A stretch of DNA of 64,000 bases. It comes from Lunularia cruciata. Its lineage: Eukaryota; Streptophyta; Marchantiopsida; Lunulariales; Lunulariaceae. Position 1 is the stretch's first letter. The number at the start of each line of letters is the position of its first letter. The notes under the pieces were generated by a model, which ran no database searches, was not told the DNA's origin, and was given only the letters and a program-made list of their open reading frames with translations. The position numbers were made by a program, and so were the translations under genes. The stretch spans positions 7,445,001-7,509,000 of the forward strand of contig OX419758.1 of the NCBI GenBank assembly GCA_948567375.1. Direction: 5' to 3'. Positions 33,242-45,934 of this stretch are shown in pieces.

Positions 33242-36200
33242 AAGCAAAAAAGGCTATAGCATAGGCAAAACAAAGGATGGGAAGACCCCATCAAGCCGTA
33301 CAAGGGAGAGAAAAAAAGGTAACATGGGGCTAAGCCCCAATAGAGTCTATATGAGAAATCTGCCCTACCGCACCTAAGATACCCGAGCTATGCAAGTCGT
33401 ACGGTCTACACACAACTGGAGCATCCGAAGAAACATCACCTAATGTGATTGCTCTCCTATGGATTGCACCAGCCACTGCCCTCTGTAGACCAATGGACAC
33501 ACACTGTCTAAAATATGCTACAAAGTATGAGAGTGAGAGTGGTACCCCCGACACCTAACATGATAAGCTCTTGCGCACTCCTTGACAAATGTGTCAAATG
33601 CCGTGTCCATTGCTCCATATAACTCCAAGGCTAGAGGAACAAAGAGGTGACCTCAATGCATGCCCCTATACTTGGAGACCTTACGACCTGCTGCTGCACT
33701 TGCCGCCCATCCAAGGGGATGGGTAATCACTCCCTCCAAAACTGTATCCCGCGTAGGGTCCGTAACCACGACATCCGCTACTGTCACCTGATCATCTCGG
33801 ACCAAGTACAAGTTTGCCCGGACAAGTGTCTTCTATAGAGCACACGAATGCTCCCTCCAAGCCAAGTATCCACTCTTGTGCCATAGCAAACAACATTATG
33901 TCTCTAATGGCATCATGGGTAGCTATCCTCTATCCTCCAAAAGGACACTACTGCTGCATCTAGTGTAGAACCACACTCACAAGTGAGTAATGAAGATGCA
34001 GATGGGTGGACCAAACCTAGGCAAAACCTCATCGTTGTAGAGAAAGTAGCTGGTGTGAGTCGAAAAGCCCTAATGCACTATCAAGCTAGGATCCAACAGC
34101 CTGCACCCTTGCCAGAGCAAGAGCAAAGATGTGCTCTAGTAGCCTGAGGAATGGACAAGGCGACTAAGAGAGAATGTAGCGCATGCTCACACTGTCGCTC
34201 TATCAAGGAAGATTGTAAACCTCTAGTCCAATCTGATGATAGTGAAGCAAAAGGTGGAAAATCCTCTCGTGCTCGCGGGGATAGAATATCTCTTGTCTGC
34301 CGCAATGACACTTGGAGAGAAAAGGATCCTCCCTCCACCTTTGTCACATAAGTCTCCAAAACCGGCCTATCAGCAACCACAAAACAAGAGGAAAGTAGAG
34401 AGAGAGCACAACTACCCAAAAATGCTATAGGTGCCATCTCCTCCATAGAAAGCAAGCCAACCCCACCACATGAAATCAGTAGAGCCGTCAGTCTATGTGC
34501 CAAACCTCCTATCACACACTCAAAAGTCCATGGTCCAATAATATCACCAAAGACTCCCATAATCCTCCTATCAAATGCTCTCAAACGTGATAGAAGGATG
34601 GTGAGGAGGGAACTGTACGGATGAGGTAGGATGGTCAACGAGAATTAATGGAAGAGAGTATACCAAATGCCACCTACGGATCTCCTAGTAATGGAAGGTC
34701 ATCCACATGGAGAACATCCTATGCAAGAGTAGCATCTTAGAAGCGAGTGACAAAATCCTCCGATCCTACTAGCACTCCAAGAACACAAAGTCCATATGTG
34801 GATGTGATACAACCCTCTAGAAGCTCAAGGTGGGGAGGGATACTAAAGAGGACCATGCCCTACACTTTGACACCTTGACTCTCAAACCTACTAGATGTAG
34901 CTTGGTAGTCAAGTAGTCAAAGGCCTGCCTAATCTGATCTACAAGGCCTACGATGTGTGTATCATCTGCCAAGGAGTGAAATACACAACTTGGCATGGCC
35001 AAAGTAGTACATAGGAGAGCTCTAAAGTGAGCCATGGCAAATAAGGCCCCCCCCCCAAAGGATCTTCTTGATGCGTACCAACAGCTAACTCCAAGATGGT
35101 GACTCCCTCCCGTGAACCACCATGCTGGTAGTAAAGGGAAGCCGAAGAGCCATAAAAAGACCGCACAAAAGGAATGAGACTTGCCAAGGATCCACCAGCC
35201 TCCTTATGCTCTCTAAAGATGAATGCACGTGAGATGCTATTAAAAGTGTTCTCAACATCCACCTGTAGGACGACCCACTCCGGATGGATATCTAGGAATT
35301 CTCTAATGCATAGAGATATAGCCTTACATCCTCCATGTGTAGCTACTCCAAACTGATGTGGATTAAAGTGTTGTCAAAAGTGAGAACGATGCTGAAGGAC
35401 AATGGTACGACTGACCAAACGCAAAAAGATCTCTCCAATAGCAATTGGTCTAATGCCTCTCGTGTCCTTCTCCATTGCGAGAAGTTGACTAGCACCTAAC
35501 ACCTGACTAATAGACAGAGGAATGTCTCCTCTTGCTACTACAGCCACCTAAAACAACTCGATAAAACCACTAAAAGGATCATCTGCTTGGAAGTAATCTC
35601 TAAGGTGCTCATAAACCATCCTTGACAAGCCTCTTGAGGAAAGGCGAGGGGTAGTGCACAATGCTTGTGCAAATAGCAAATTATCAAGACATAAAGGCTG
35701 CTCAGGCTAATAATCTAAGACCTTTAGTGGTAGTCCCTCTACTGCTATAGGATGTAGTGAGTGTAGGGAAGAGATGGTCTCATCAGTAGGACTCGCTATA
35801 GACAAAGGGTGTAGCGCTCATGCTGCTCTACTAAACTCTCCCGCTTGACCCAATGTCTTACATTGTCGTTATTGAGTGGAATTTGAGGTATCCTATGGCA
35901 ATGCCTATATCCTAAATTATGTAGCCCTAATAGACTTCTCCTGAAGGGCTACCCAGTGCCCCACTTGAGATCGACGAAATCTAGTAGCCACCTCTCTATG
36001 CCCCACACCCCTCTAGCATAACAAAGACACCATCGAGGGAGTAAGAGGAATAGGAAACAATGCTAACTCGTCCAAGGGATCACGTGCCAAACGGTCTATT
36101 GGTAGGCAAAAAGCCTGTCTAGCCTCATCATGGAGTGTGCGGGGTAGCCTATGGAAAAGATGTGGACATGGAAAACTAGTCTCAAATAACCCCAAAATGC

Positions 36201-36959
36201 AACCCACTTGAGAAGCTAACCACTCCCACGACTAGATCAGTATCCTTGGAACTGATCAGTATCCTTGGAACGATCAACAAAGGTATAGAAGAAGCGTGCG
36301 TAATCCTGAGTGTCATTGCTGTTGATGAGGTGGCTCGTCTCACGTGGGCATCCCAAAGGTCCAATCATAGTCCTTGTGCATCCTTCACACATGGGTCTTT
36401 ACCCCTTGCGAGGTAAAGCTTGGTGACACACCAGGCATGGTGTATCTCGACCCGCTCTAGGCGACCCCACATGGGAAGGTGTAGCCATGGCTTACATAAG
36501 AATAATGAAAGTAACACATGCTGCTCCTTTCCATATCCCCCCCTATCTGCAAAACCACAAGACTTCACATCCCAACTCACATAAGAAAACAATCTTTCCA
36601 AACCCTAAAATTTATAAACTCTCATAATTTTCAATTTCCATCTCCAAAATTTTCAAACTAAATTCCCATAGAACTTAATCGTGAAAACCAAGAGATTGGA
36701 AATGAAAATCCCCGACCCATCACTCTCAATGTATAATGATCACTCTAAACCCTAAAAAATCTAAAAATCCTCATAACTTTCTACTCCATTCTCCATAGTC
36801 TTCAATCTAGGTGCCAATGGAACTGAAATTGAAAAGCGAAGAGAATAGACTATTCACTCGAATGGTACATGCTGGAAAGCCCTCAAAAATTACTGATATT
36901 ATCTCAGGGTCTCTCCCACTCCTCTCTCGTCTCCACACTCTCCCGCATCTCCCCCAAGT
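33242..36959 (-). mobile_element. RLE-LINE, long copy 2 (with 13-bp target-site duplication)
   Basis: Full-length but decayed copy. It is flanked by a perfect 13-bp direct repeat CAACTAGTGTCAA (33229-33241 and 36960-36972), which fixes both ends and gives a length of 3,718 bp. It has the same 5' UTR as copy 1 (36500-36950), the conserved start context CCATGGC at 36487-36493 and coding blocks through the RT to the RLE C terminus at 33330. Frameshifts are frequent, including a run of ten C at 35048-35057 where copy 1 has seven. Blocks: zinc-finger region 36364-36500, RT 35262-34817, thumb 34638-34081, RLE end 33554-33330. Confidence 0.92.
34081..34638 (-). pseudogene. RLE-LINE copy 2, RT thumb/linker fragment
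   Basis: 185-codon fragment matching copy 1 around its codons 660-800. It reads RLRAFDRRIMGVFGDIIGPW and ISCGGVGLLSMEEMAPIAFL, the latter matching the conserved GG-GL motif of R2-type thumb regions, and ends GKGAGCWILA. It is informative because it reads through the position of the second TAG of copy 1 with CAG (Gln) in IERQCEHAL. Confidence 0.85.
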
Positions 36960-37033
36960 CAACTAGTGTCAATAGGGAAGGTTCTTGGCATTTAGTTGCA
37001 CCTACTTGAAAGTGCAAACTGCTCCTCCTCGTA

Positions 37034-37131
37034 TTGGGGCTTAGCCCCATGTTACTTTTTTGTCTCTCCCTTGTATGGCTTGATGGGGTCTTCCCATCTT
37101 TCTTTCATTTTTACTACGCCTGTCGCCTTTT
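37034..37131 (+). mobile_element. Truncated RLE-LINE 3' tail (T4)
   Basis: 98 bp: TTGGGGCTTAGCCCCATGTTAC, TCTCTCCCTTGTATGGC, TTGATGGGGTCTTCCCAT, then TACGCCTGTCGCCTTT. Flanked by an 11-bp direct repeat TCCTCCTCGTA (37023-37033 and 37132-37142). It lies only 60 bp beyond the 5' end of LINE copy 2, in opposite orientation. Confidence 0.88.
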
Positions 37132-37215
37132 TCCTCCTCGTAGCTATGATATCTGAGGTGCTGTAAACTACTCGAACTTGACACTAATTCTTTTACCCTT
37201 TATATCTTCTCTTTG

Positions 37216-37318
37216 TAAGGCTCGATTTCTTGTTATCTTACATAGTCGCCATTCTCTATTAGTATAGGCTTGAGAGGGCTTCCTATCCTTCATGTGGTCG
37301 CCTTTTTCTCTCCTTGTA
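37216..37318 (+). mobile_element. Diverged RLE-LINE tail fragments (T5)
   Basis: Two weak tail-like blocks in a row: GTAAGGCTCGATTTCTTG...CATAGTCGCC and GGCTTGAGAGGGCTTCCTATCCTTCATGTGGTCGCCTTTTT (37288-37318). Together they look like two old tails or a degraded two-unit tandem. No duplication was identified. Confidence 0.55.
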
Positions 37319-38189
37319 AATTTTTTTAATTGAATATGTATATAAGTTTTATAACTTTATGTCCTCTAGCTAACGAGAGCCAAAAGGCCAAATAGTGAAA
37401 AAGAATGCAAAAGTATATAAAGTGGAAAATAGGAACAAGGTGACCGCGCCATAGAGAACATAATTTCAAACTCAATGCAAAGAGGGCTAAAAGCCAAAGA
37501 AACTGTGCTCCCTGCCACACATAGAGAGAATCAAAATATTCTACTGTTAGACGGTGTGATACAAGTCGTCCAATAATATATCTGGTAGATGTCAAGCCTT
37601 GATAGAGCATTAGAGAATCCTTAGAGCACCTAAAATATAGCATACTTTGCCTATATTTGCTCCCTCGTTCTTACGTTATTCTGCCTCCACTGAATTTGCG
37701 GTGATACTCCATTTTGACCTTTGCGTTTGGCACTTACCATGCGGTTTGTCTCCATGGTTAGGACGATAGGAATAAGGCTGTCAATGACCTTTTGTATTGG
37801 ACGTAATCGTGTGAAAACCCCTGCCCATGACTTACCCAACCTTGTGAAACAATAATGAGACACTATGAATTCTCATGGTGCAGAAATATCCGAAACCATG
37901 GCACTTATCGGGAACTGCGCTTATGGATCTTAGATCTATATCGGGAATGAGAGCCGATGCGTCGACAAAAAGAAGGGAAGATCCACAAATCGTACATGAA
38001 AAAAATTCCAAAGGGCAAGTCAGGACTAAGTTCAGAGCGTTCCACCGTAAAATATCCGTCTTATTTTGAGGAGGAATCTGACAAATGTGGAGATTTTTAA
38101 CTCAAAGACGCAATTTATTTCACAAGTTGAGAAGGACTTATCCATAAAAGTTAGGTTGTGTTCTTTGTCCACAAAATAATCAAGAGAAA
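37319..38189. other. No gene seen
   Basis: Mixed-composition intergenic DNA. An old GGTGACCGCGCC block near 37438 resembles the LINE 3' end but is too short to call. Short frames at 37326-37643 and 37651-37863 (minus) are unrecognised. Confidence 0.35.
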
Positions 38190-38266
38190 AGAACACACGA
38201 AGGATGGGAAGACCCCAGAAGAGGTAAAATAGAATTAAGCCCCAATCCCATCGATATGAGAAATAT
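38190..38266 (-). mobile_element. Truncated RLE-LINE 3' tail (T6)
   Basis: GAACACACGAAGGATGGGAA, GACCCC, AGAAGAGGTAAAATAG, TTAAGCCCCAATC and GATATGAGAAAT match the LINE 3' end and the last codons of its frame, with an internal deletion where ATCAAGCCGTACAAGGGAGA is expected. No clear target-site duplication. Confidence 0.7.
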
Positions 38267-38289
38267 TTTAAGCAAAGACTTAACCGATT

Positions 38290-38324
38290 GAAAAGTCGAA
38301 TGGCTGTATAGCCATTCGATTTTC
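38290..38324. repeat. Inverted repeat (hairpin) beside T6
   Basis: GAAAAGTCGAATGGCT and AGCCATTCGATTTTC are inverse complements apart from one bulged G, around a 4-nt loop (GTAT). No T-run or gene context suggests a terminator. Confidence 0.7.
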
Positions 38325-40595
38325 CAATACCCCAAGTTGGCGGAAAGATGAAGGATATATTTTTTTTCCTACGTGACATATTTTCGCCTTATAGGAGCCA
38401 TTTTCCATCCAAAAGTGTACACGTAATATTCGGCTGAAATCAAGGAAGTGTGTTAGAAAAAATAAATTACAAGATAGTTAAATTTTATGTAAAATTGCTA
38501 GTATAAGCCACAACCATTGCGAGTCTATCGTGTAAAAAGTACATATCATATAGCAAAAAAGTTCAAAAACGTACTAGATTTGGTTGATTTGTTAAAATAC
38601 ATTATATTACGTCATCATTATGATTTTAGAAGTCTTTCCCTTTTCAAGTCATAAATTCTCACAGCCCCATTCTTTCCATTTGATTATGAATGTCATCTTT
38701 TTTCTCACTTTTCTATTTCGTATATTCTTCTTTTTCCTTTTTTACCGTTTTATGATTTATAATTAATTCACTAACTTGACTTCACAAAAAAATATTATTG
38801 TTGGGTGCATCTACGTTGAGGTTTTTGAGTATTAGTTCCTAGTGCATTAAGGTTTTGGATTTATATCTCAAGAATGAAAGAGCATCTTACGTAATAATTT
38901 TTCCTAAATAAAATCCCATTAACCCTTAGTGGACTAAAAGGATAGAATATGAATCTCAAAAAAGAGAAAATTAGATTTAAAATTTGTTATGACATTCAAA
39001 TCATTTTACAAAGCACTGAAAGATTAGCAAAGATAATCAAAATATACCTAGATTAAAAAATCTAGGTATATTTTGATATGTTCTAATCATTCATGGTTAG
39101 GTGTCTATTTCACTAGGGACTTGAATTTTGCGCAAAAATGTAAATTATGAAATATAGACCTGTCCATAGGTTTTAGTAAAATTATAGGACTCTGCCAAAA
39201 TTAATGGCAAATAAATTTAAATTTTTAAACATACCCTGTGATAGTAATGTTTCAAATCCTCTCAAAATGAGAGTCTAGTTATCAACGCTCAGAGTACTTA
39301 TTTTTGAAAGTATTTATAATCATCATTGATTATATACAATCTTAAAAAATTAGATATAAGTAGTTGCTTTTTAGTTCAAGAGTTGGCCAGTTCCTTGTTA
39401 TTTTGAACATAAATAATTCTTTTTTTTACCAGAGACTGAATTTTAGGATGGAGATAGGACGATAGAGACTTTGGATATTGCCAAATGGATATACAGTACC
39501 GAAACACTAGGAATTTACATGATATAAAACATGCATCTTACATGACAAATGGAGGAAACGGGCAAAGAAAGAAATTTGGTTTGCTGGAACAGTTGGCAAA
39601 CCATTTGTTAATGGACACGCCGGTTTCCCTATAGAACTTGCAAATCTTTGTGCAAACTAATTTCTTTTTTTAATACATAAAGTTAGCTAAAGTTTAAATC
39701 TTGCTAAGAATGAGAGAAATATGCAAAGATGAGATGATAAAGATTCAAAATACTCACTCCAAAAGCTCTGAATTTGGATTTGTTGTTAATGACGACATGG
39801 ATCCAAATTGTTTTGTTTTAGAAGAGTTCGTATTTGTCCATTATTTGTAGAGATTTAGTGAAGTACTATCAAATAAACAAGAATAGGAAATAGGTATCTG
39901 GAAAATTATTGATGTATTCTAGTAAATTATGCTAATGAAATTTTCAATAAGCTTTTTCTTCGTACTTATAGTATTGTGGATTAAAATTCCCTTGTAACAT
40001 ACTTTCTTTTCACATGTACAATTCCTATTGAGTCTATCAAACCAAATGTCATCAATTTCTTAATTTTCCTTTCTAAAAGCAACTATTTCCTCCTCTTGCC
40101 ATGGTTACTTACGAGGCGCACAGATCTAAAAATTATGAAACTTTACCAAGCATATAATGGTGCGAAATAAAAAAATAAAATTTGTAAGGTCAAATGTCTA
40201 CTTGATTGATTCATAACATGCTATGTTGATTTTAATAGTAAATAATTAGATCTGATTCGTGATTCTCTTGTGAAGAGACCATGATTTGTTTTAATAAGTC
40301 AATAATCATTTTTATCTCGTATACATTGACTTGACCTTATTTTATGTTTTTGTTAAGTGAATTGAGCTCATTCTTTTTCCTGCGTGTTTTGTGCACTGTA
40401 CAAAATATAACATTTTGATTTCTTTGGTCGTATACACATTGTGATAGTCATAGATCCGGGAAATACCACATGATTGATTGCTGCAGATGAACTTGATGGA
40501 AGATGGGCAATCACTATTTTTAGATTTCAGGTGTTGTAAGGCAGCTTTCTCTTATTGTATATTGTATTGAAGATTAGCCCATTTTATACCTTATG
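38325..40595. other. AT-rich DNA without genes
   Basis: No coding motif or transposon protein recognised over about 2.2 kb except the perfect hairpin at 39036-39077. No frame of useful length survives here on either strand, in line with non-coding DNA. Confidence 0.45.
39036..39077. repeat. Perfect 19-bp inverted repeat with 4-nt loop
   Basis: Arms ATCAAAATATACCTAGATT and AATCTAGGTATATTTTGAT are perfect complements around AAAA. The two arms are immediately adjacent, which is rare by chance. Confidence 0.85.
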
Positions 40596-40655
40596 TCCTT
40601 TCCTTGTACGCCTTGATGGGCCTTCCCATCCTTATTACCTACGCGGTCGCCTCCT
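40596..40655 (+). mobile_element. Truncated RLE-LINE 3' tail (T7)
   Basis: TCCTTGTACGCCTTGATGGG, CCTTCCCATCCTTATTACCTA and CGCGGTCGCCTCC match the tail in order. No target-site duplication was found. A short open frame (40604-40798) overlaps it and is not considered a gene. Confidence 0.75.
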
Positions 40656-41009
40656 TCCTCTCCAAACCTTCACTCAAATACCAAATCGGTGTCAGACATG
40701 TTGGACACCGATTTCCATATCTCAGTTTTAATGTAATTAAAAAACTATGTGAAATCGACGCGTGCATTCATAATCATATCATCATCTTGTTTTCATAATA
40801 TATTTTAGATAGTATGTATTCATAGTTTCACAAATAATAATGGTGAGAATAATTAATAAAAAATAATTATTCTAGATCATATTTCTTTAATTTATAAATT
40901 TTAAATTGAATTATATAATTTCTATAGTTGATATATTTTAAATAATAAAACAAATTTTTCATACCTAAATTATTAGGGTCTAGTTCTATTCTTTTTTTTT
41001 CTTTTTTTC

Positions 41010-41056
41010 CCTCTCCTTTTTTCTTTCCTTTGTGTGGCTTGATGGGGTCTTCCCGG
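41010..41056 (+). mobile_element. Short RLE-LINE tail fragment (T8)
   Basis: CTTTGTGTGGCTTGATGGGG followed by TCTTCCCGG matches the tail core, after a long T/C-rich run (40990-41030). The end of the tail (GGTCGCC) is missing, so this is a fragment. Confidence 0.55.
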
Positions 41057-42964
41057 TTGATCCAATCACTGAACATGTACACTACAAATCTTATACTACC
41101 GTATCGTATTCATGTACAATCAAACATGATACTGCACTATATTGCGGAATTTCTAACACACGAGTTAACAGTAACTCCTAATAGAGGTAAATTAAGTGGC
41201 ATTCGGGAAGAGTATGTAGACTTGTAAATCAGTGATGATTCTATAATTCCAATGGTCTGGTATGTTTGGAGAGATAGCATCGTCCCTATCCAGATCAAAA
41301 TAATCCATGCACAATGCAATACAAAGAGCTAGCACACAGACTCCCGGCACTTTTAACAGTTTTTCCAGTATGTATGTGCAAAAGTATAACTGAAACTCAT
41401 TGAACATGAGCTTTGGTTCATTATATAGCAACTGGAGATTAATGTCATCTTTGCTCAGATTTTCAAATCAACATCGGATTATTGACATGCTATGAATAAT
41501 GTATCTTAGGACGGATTATTGGCTGTGCTCATTCATGCTCTAGACAATGATAGGTATTCTTGGAAATAATTCTTTCTTGAGTACCATAATAGTGCTCTTA
41601 AAATATTAAAAGTTACCTTTCTGGATTGCTGGGGAGTTCACAAACGTTAATCCAATTTGATCCCAAAGATAATAGGTCCGAAACAAATGTACATGAATCA
41701 TCCCCTAGCGATTATCGGTCACTTATCTTCTGTGATCAGAACGAGTTTGTGTATGATTAGGTGAGTCAAAACCTACATCTGAATTACAGTCATTTTGCAG
41801 CCTCATGTTATCCAAAATGATCTGGACGTAAAGACTAACGGTCGGTTCAGCCCGATGAACCGACCTAAATACTCTGAAACCATACGCCATACAAAACGAA
41901 TGCGAAATGAGGAAGCTTGCCCGAGTACCTCGTAATCTGATCACATTTTCCTGACACTACAGAAAGTAATCAAAGAGTGTTCGATTCCGGGTCCAAAGAC
42001 AAATTCTTGCAGAGGTATTCTTCCCGGTTACTCTCCTCCTGTCCCCAGTATGTATCACCTTTGTACCTTGCACGATGGAGAACCCACAGTACTGTTACAG
42101 TCCGGTTACACTACAGTCGTCATGAAGTTGGATCAAGTCCGTTTCCATAATGAAGTCTCGTTATTTAGAGAAGAGCGGACACTGGCAGTTCTGCAAGGAG
42201 TTAACAAGATGTTTTGTATGTCCAAGCTTAAGATACTGATTGCCGGAGGTTATTCGATCTGCGTTCTCTTCACCATCTCCTGTGCGGGAATAAGATTGGT
42301 GCAGGAAAAATACCCATCATGTCTAATCACTAGCAACTGAAAGTCTGTCGAGTGTTGAGAGACAATAATCGATAACGCAAAAAGCGAAGTAAGTCATGCA
42401 CTTGATTCACTTTGGTAGGTATATAATTTTATACTCGGATTGAGTTCTGATCATGATCTTCTGCGTGACCTTCTTGAGGATTGTTTGATTGCAAAAAATT
42501 ATAAAAGTCTATTCACTAGCAAACAACTCTGTCGAGTCCAAATGACTTGACTCCGTACACTTGGTTTAAGACTTGATTAAACTTCCATGTTGATAAGCCC
42601 ATGAAGTAGGTCTAAACAGCAAGTACTCGATTATATGATAGAGTAGATTGATTGCTCAGATTCACCCTGTTCCTCCATGTGAAAGGAGCTCTATATAGTC
42701 AGGGCCATCCGCTGCTTTGCTGTCAGTAAAGCACCCTGCACTTTCAACTGTTACTAGAAGGCTATTTTAGTAGATCAGACCGGATGAGATCCAATCTGTT
42801 GAACTGGACTTCAAGTTGACAATTGGCCTTGATTTATGTGTTTCTTGTCAGTCAGGCCGGAAAGGAAATTTGTAATCAGTTGGGATCGAATAAAGTTTGG
42901 TATTACCGAACCGTAATAGAGAAAGGATCAGTATCAAAAGGGGGAGACGCGAACTGTTTAGAAA
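41057..42964. other. No gene recognised upstream of the subtilase
   Basis: More mixed composition than the AT-rich DNA before it. The plus-strand frame 42050-42340 (96 codons) has a hydrophobic segment (ILIAGGYSICVLFTISCAGI) but no family I recognise. The last few hundred bases should hold the promoter of the subtilase pseudogene; I see no convincing TATA box. Confidence 0.35.
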
Positions 42965-43066
42965 ATGAAGAGATCTCGAGGGCTCTTTGACCTGTTACTG
43001 CTAACAACAATCCTCACTCTGCTCCATTTCTGTAAAGTTCATGAAGTTGAAGCAGAAGATACCAAG
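42965..43066 (+). other. Subtilase exon 1: signal peptide
   Basis: ATG at 42965 gives 34 codons: MKRSRGLFDLLLLTTILTLL followed by HFCKVHEVEAEDTK, a basic start, Leu-rich core and polar end typical of a secretory signal. GT splice donor at 43067 (AAG|GTAGGC). Phase 0. Confidence 0.75.
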
Positions 43067-43323
43067 GTAGGCTAACCTCCCGAATTTTCAAATATTATAG
43101 CGGCAATCAGGAAGTCATGTTGGTAGTATTCCAATAAGGATATGCCTACACCTTCTAGCTCGAGTATTCGTAAGGGTACTCCCGTCTCCCGTCCCGAACT
43201 GCCCGAAAAGATGTATTCTGCGGGGAACTGTTTAAAATCTGTTTGAAAACACATTATATTCTATTCAGCTCAAGATCTTCGGCTGTCATCTGATTTCTAT
43301 TAAATACATCCGTCTTGTCTCAG

Positions 43324-43680
43324 CTGTATATTGTTTACATGAGTTTCTCACCCGACCACTGAGGCAACGGAAGCAGCTCATTACGACGTATTGTCACATG
43401 TCTTTGAACGGTTAGTTCCTCTCCAAGTTTAGGTCTCCAAGTTTAGGTAGCTAAGTTTAGGTAGCTTATTTCTAAGATCCGGGAACGGAATAAAACTGCG
43501 AAATATACATATATTTTACTGATGATTATACTATAATCTTATGGGTTTTAAAAGCTAATATTATAAACTAATGGCGTGCAGCAAAGATGATGCTCTGAAA
43601 TCGGTTGTCTACCACTACAAAACATGGATTTAGTGGGTTTTCAGCTTTGCTCAAGAAATCTCAAGCCGACAAGCTGTTAC
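43324..43680 (+). pseudogene. Subtilase I9 prodomain exons with two frameshifts
   Basis: Exon 43324-43410 (between CAG and GTTAGT) starts LYIVYMSFSPDH, the classic YIVYMG opening; one extra base then shifts the frame to EATEAAHYDVLSHVFE. Exon 43582-43680 reads KDDALKSVVYHYK and, after another extra base, HGFSGFSALLKKSQADKLL. YxHxxxGFsA is the hallmark of plant subtilase prodomains. The two +1 shifts are independent and do not restore frame within an exon. Confidence 0.8.
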
Positions 43681-44653
43681 GTAAGTCATTGAGCAGACAT
43701 GCTTGAAGTTCACTACTACACTCTGTACTTCCGTTGTATTGACGTTTGCTTCTCGGATGTGGTAGAACTTGGGAGACTTGGAGTCCCATAGGGTAAATTG
43801 GGGTCTAACTGTTTGCTGTTTGTCTGTGGACATAGAATCTTACCTCGAAAGTTGCTGACTTAAGAAAATGACTGATTGCAGAATCGCCTGAGACCGTATC
43901 TGTTGTCGAAAGCAAGCAGACGTACAACCAAACAACAAGGTCTTGCTCTTATCTGGGAGTATGGCCAGATACCTCATTTTGGTCGACGAATGCTTCAAGT
44001 ACAAGCGGTCTGGGGGTAGACGTTATTGTTGGTGTGATTGACACTGGTAAATCCCTAAACGATCTTCAACACTTCCATTCTCACACAGAATCTATCTGAT
44101 CTTTGAAGTTATGCCGAAAATCAAATCTGGACTATAGGTAATGTTTTATCAGTCTAGGATAGTAATATCTAAAGTGTTCCAGAGTTTACATTCTGTACGA
44201 TGATTTCTGCCGAAAAGAACGAGCATCTTTGGAGTTACATCTCAAAGGACTGATATCTTTGTTTATACACTATATTCTTGACAATAAACAGGTGTATGGC
44301 CTGAAGCACCTAGTTTCCGAGATACCGGCTTAGGTCCAGTTCCTGCCCGATGGAAAGGAGCATGCAAGGCAGGAGAGCAATGGGATACCAAGAAAAACTG
44401 CAACAAGTACGTTGTTACGGATTATTTATAAGTTGACTTTTAATACGACCTGACGATTGGGATACTTTATCTTGGGAGCCCGTAGTTTGAAAGGCCAGCG
44501 AACTGGGCTTGGATGGAAAAGCAGTCGGAGTTTGTATTGCATTTCAAGCTGAGGAAACGAACATCCTTTTCTCAAAAGATCTCAAACTTATTTGCCTGAG
44601 CGTGCTATTGAATTCTCCCATGCAGAGTCCTAATTTCGTTTATTTCCACCCAG

Positions 44654-45198
<545 letters not shown>

Positions 45199-45559
45199 GT
45201 AATACGGATCTGAATATAATCCGCAAATGCCTGAGTCATATAATTCAGATTCATGACATTTCTCACATTGGGCATGACTCGAACAAGTAGTTTGGAGCTC
45301 TCATAGGGAGAACTGAGTCACAACAAGGAGATGTAACAGATAGCGCTAACGGTATTACTGTTACAACTAGTTCGCGCTTAAGTAGGCCTCCTCATGGGCT
45401 GTTCTCTAGTACAGTCGCCGGTACAAACGTTAGTCTACCTTTCGGTGATCTGCAAAACTCTGAGCATGATCACTAGATGGACTCTTTCATCAATTATAAG
45501 CCGTCTTTTGGCTAGCTATAGTCCACTTTTATCCTCATAGTTATAATACTGCTGTTTGC

Positions 45560-45934
45560 AGATCCTGTGAGTACTCTTCTTTGGACAGGAAGAAGGCCAA
45601 AGGAAAGATTATCATCTGCTATTTGAGACAACTTCCCAGCGATTCTTCATCAATATCACCTCTGTGTGGTCTGGACGTGTATGTTTCGAATGCAGGTGGT
45701 ACTGGTGCGGTTATTGTGTCTAAGGATTTGACAGCTAACTTCTCATTTCACGAACTACGTATGTTCACCAGTATCTTCATAAACATTCCAGTAATCGGGT
45801 TGACGGAAACTACAGCAATCGATCGATATCTCACCACAACTTCTTGTCCATCGTATGTTGGAAACGCTATCACGAACTCGTACTCATTCAAACTGAATAT
45901 GGAATTCGTAATGAAGAGGTTCCGTTTAGGTTAG
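45560..45934 (+). other. Subtilase PA-domain exon
   Basis: After an AG acceptor at 45560-45561 (TTTGCAG) the frame reads SCEYSSLDRKKAKGKIIICY, VYVSNAGGTGAVIVSKDLTA and INIPVIGLTETTAIDRYLTT. KGKIxxC and AGGxGxI are the conserved PA-domain insert motifs of plant subtilases. The region after about 45860 to 46480 has no clear exon. Confidence 0.75.

Noticed and set aside
35048..35057. Run of ten C in LINE copy 2 as a possible programmed frameshift site
   Set aside because: Copy 1 has seven C at the same place and an intact frame there. The longer run is best explained by replication slippage in a dead copy.
37438..37450. GGTGACCGCGCC as another LINE tail
   Set aside because: Only the last 10-12 bases resemble the LINE end, with no other tail block nearby; too short to call.
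42050..42340. 96-codon frame with a hydrophobic segment upstream of the subtilase
   Set aside because: No family features, no clear splice context and no second copy; could arise by chance in mixed-composition DNA.
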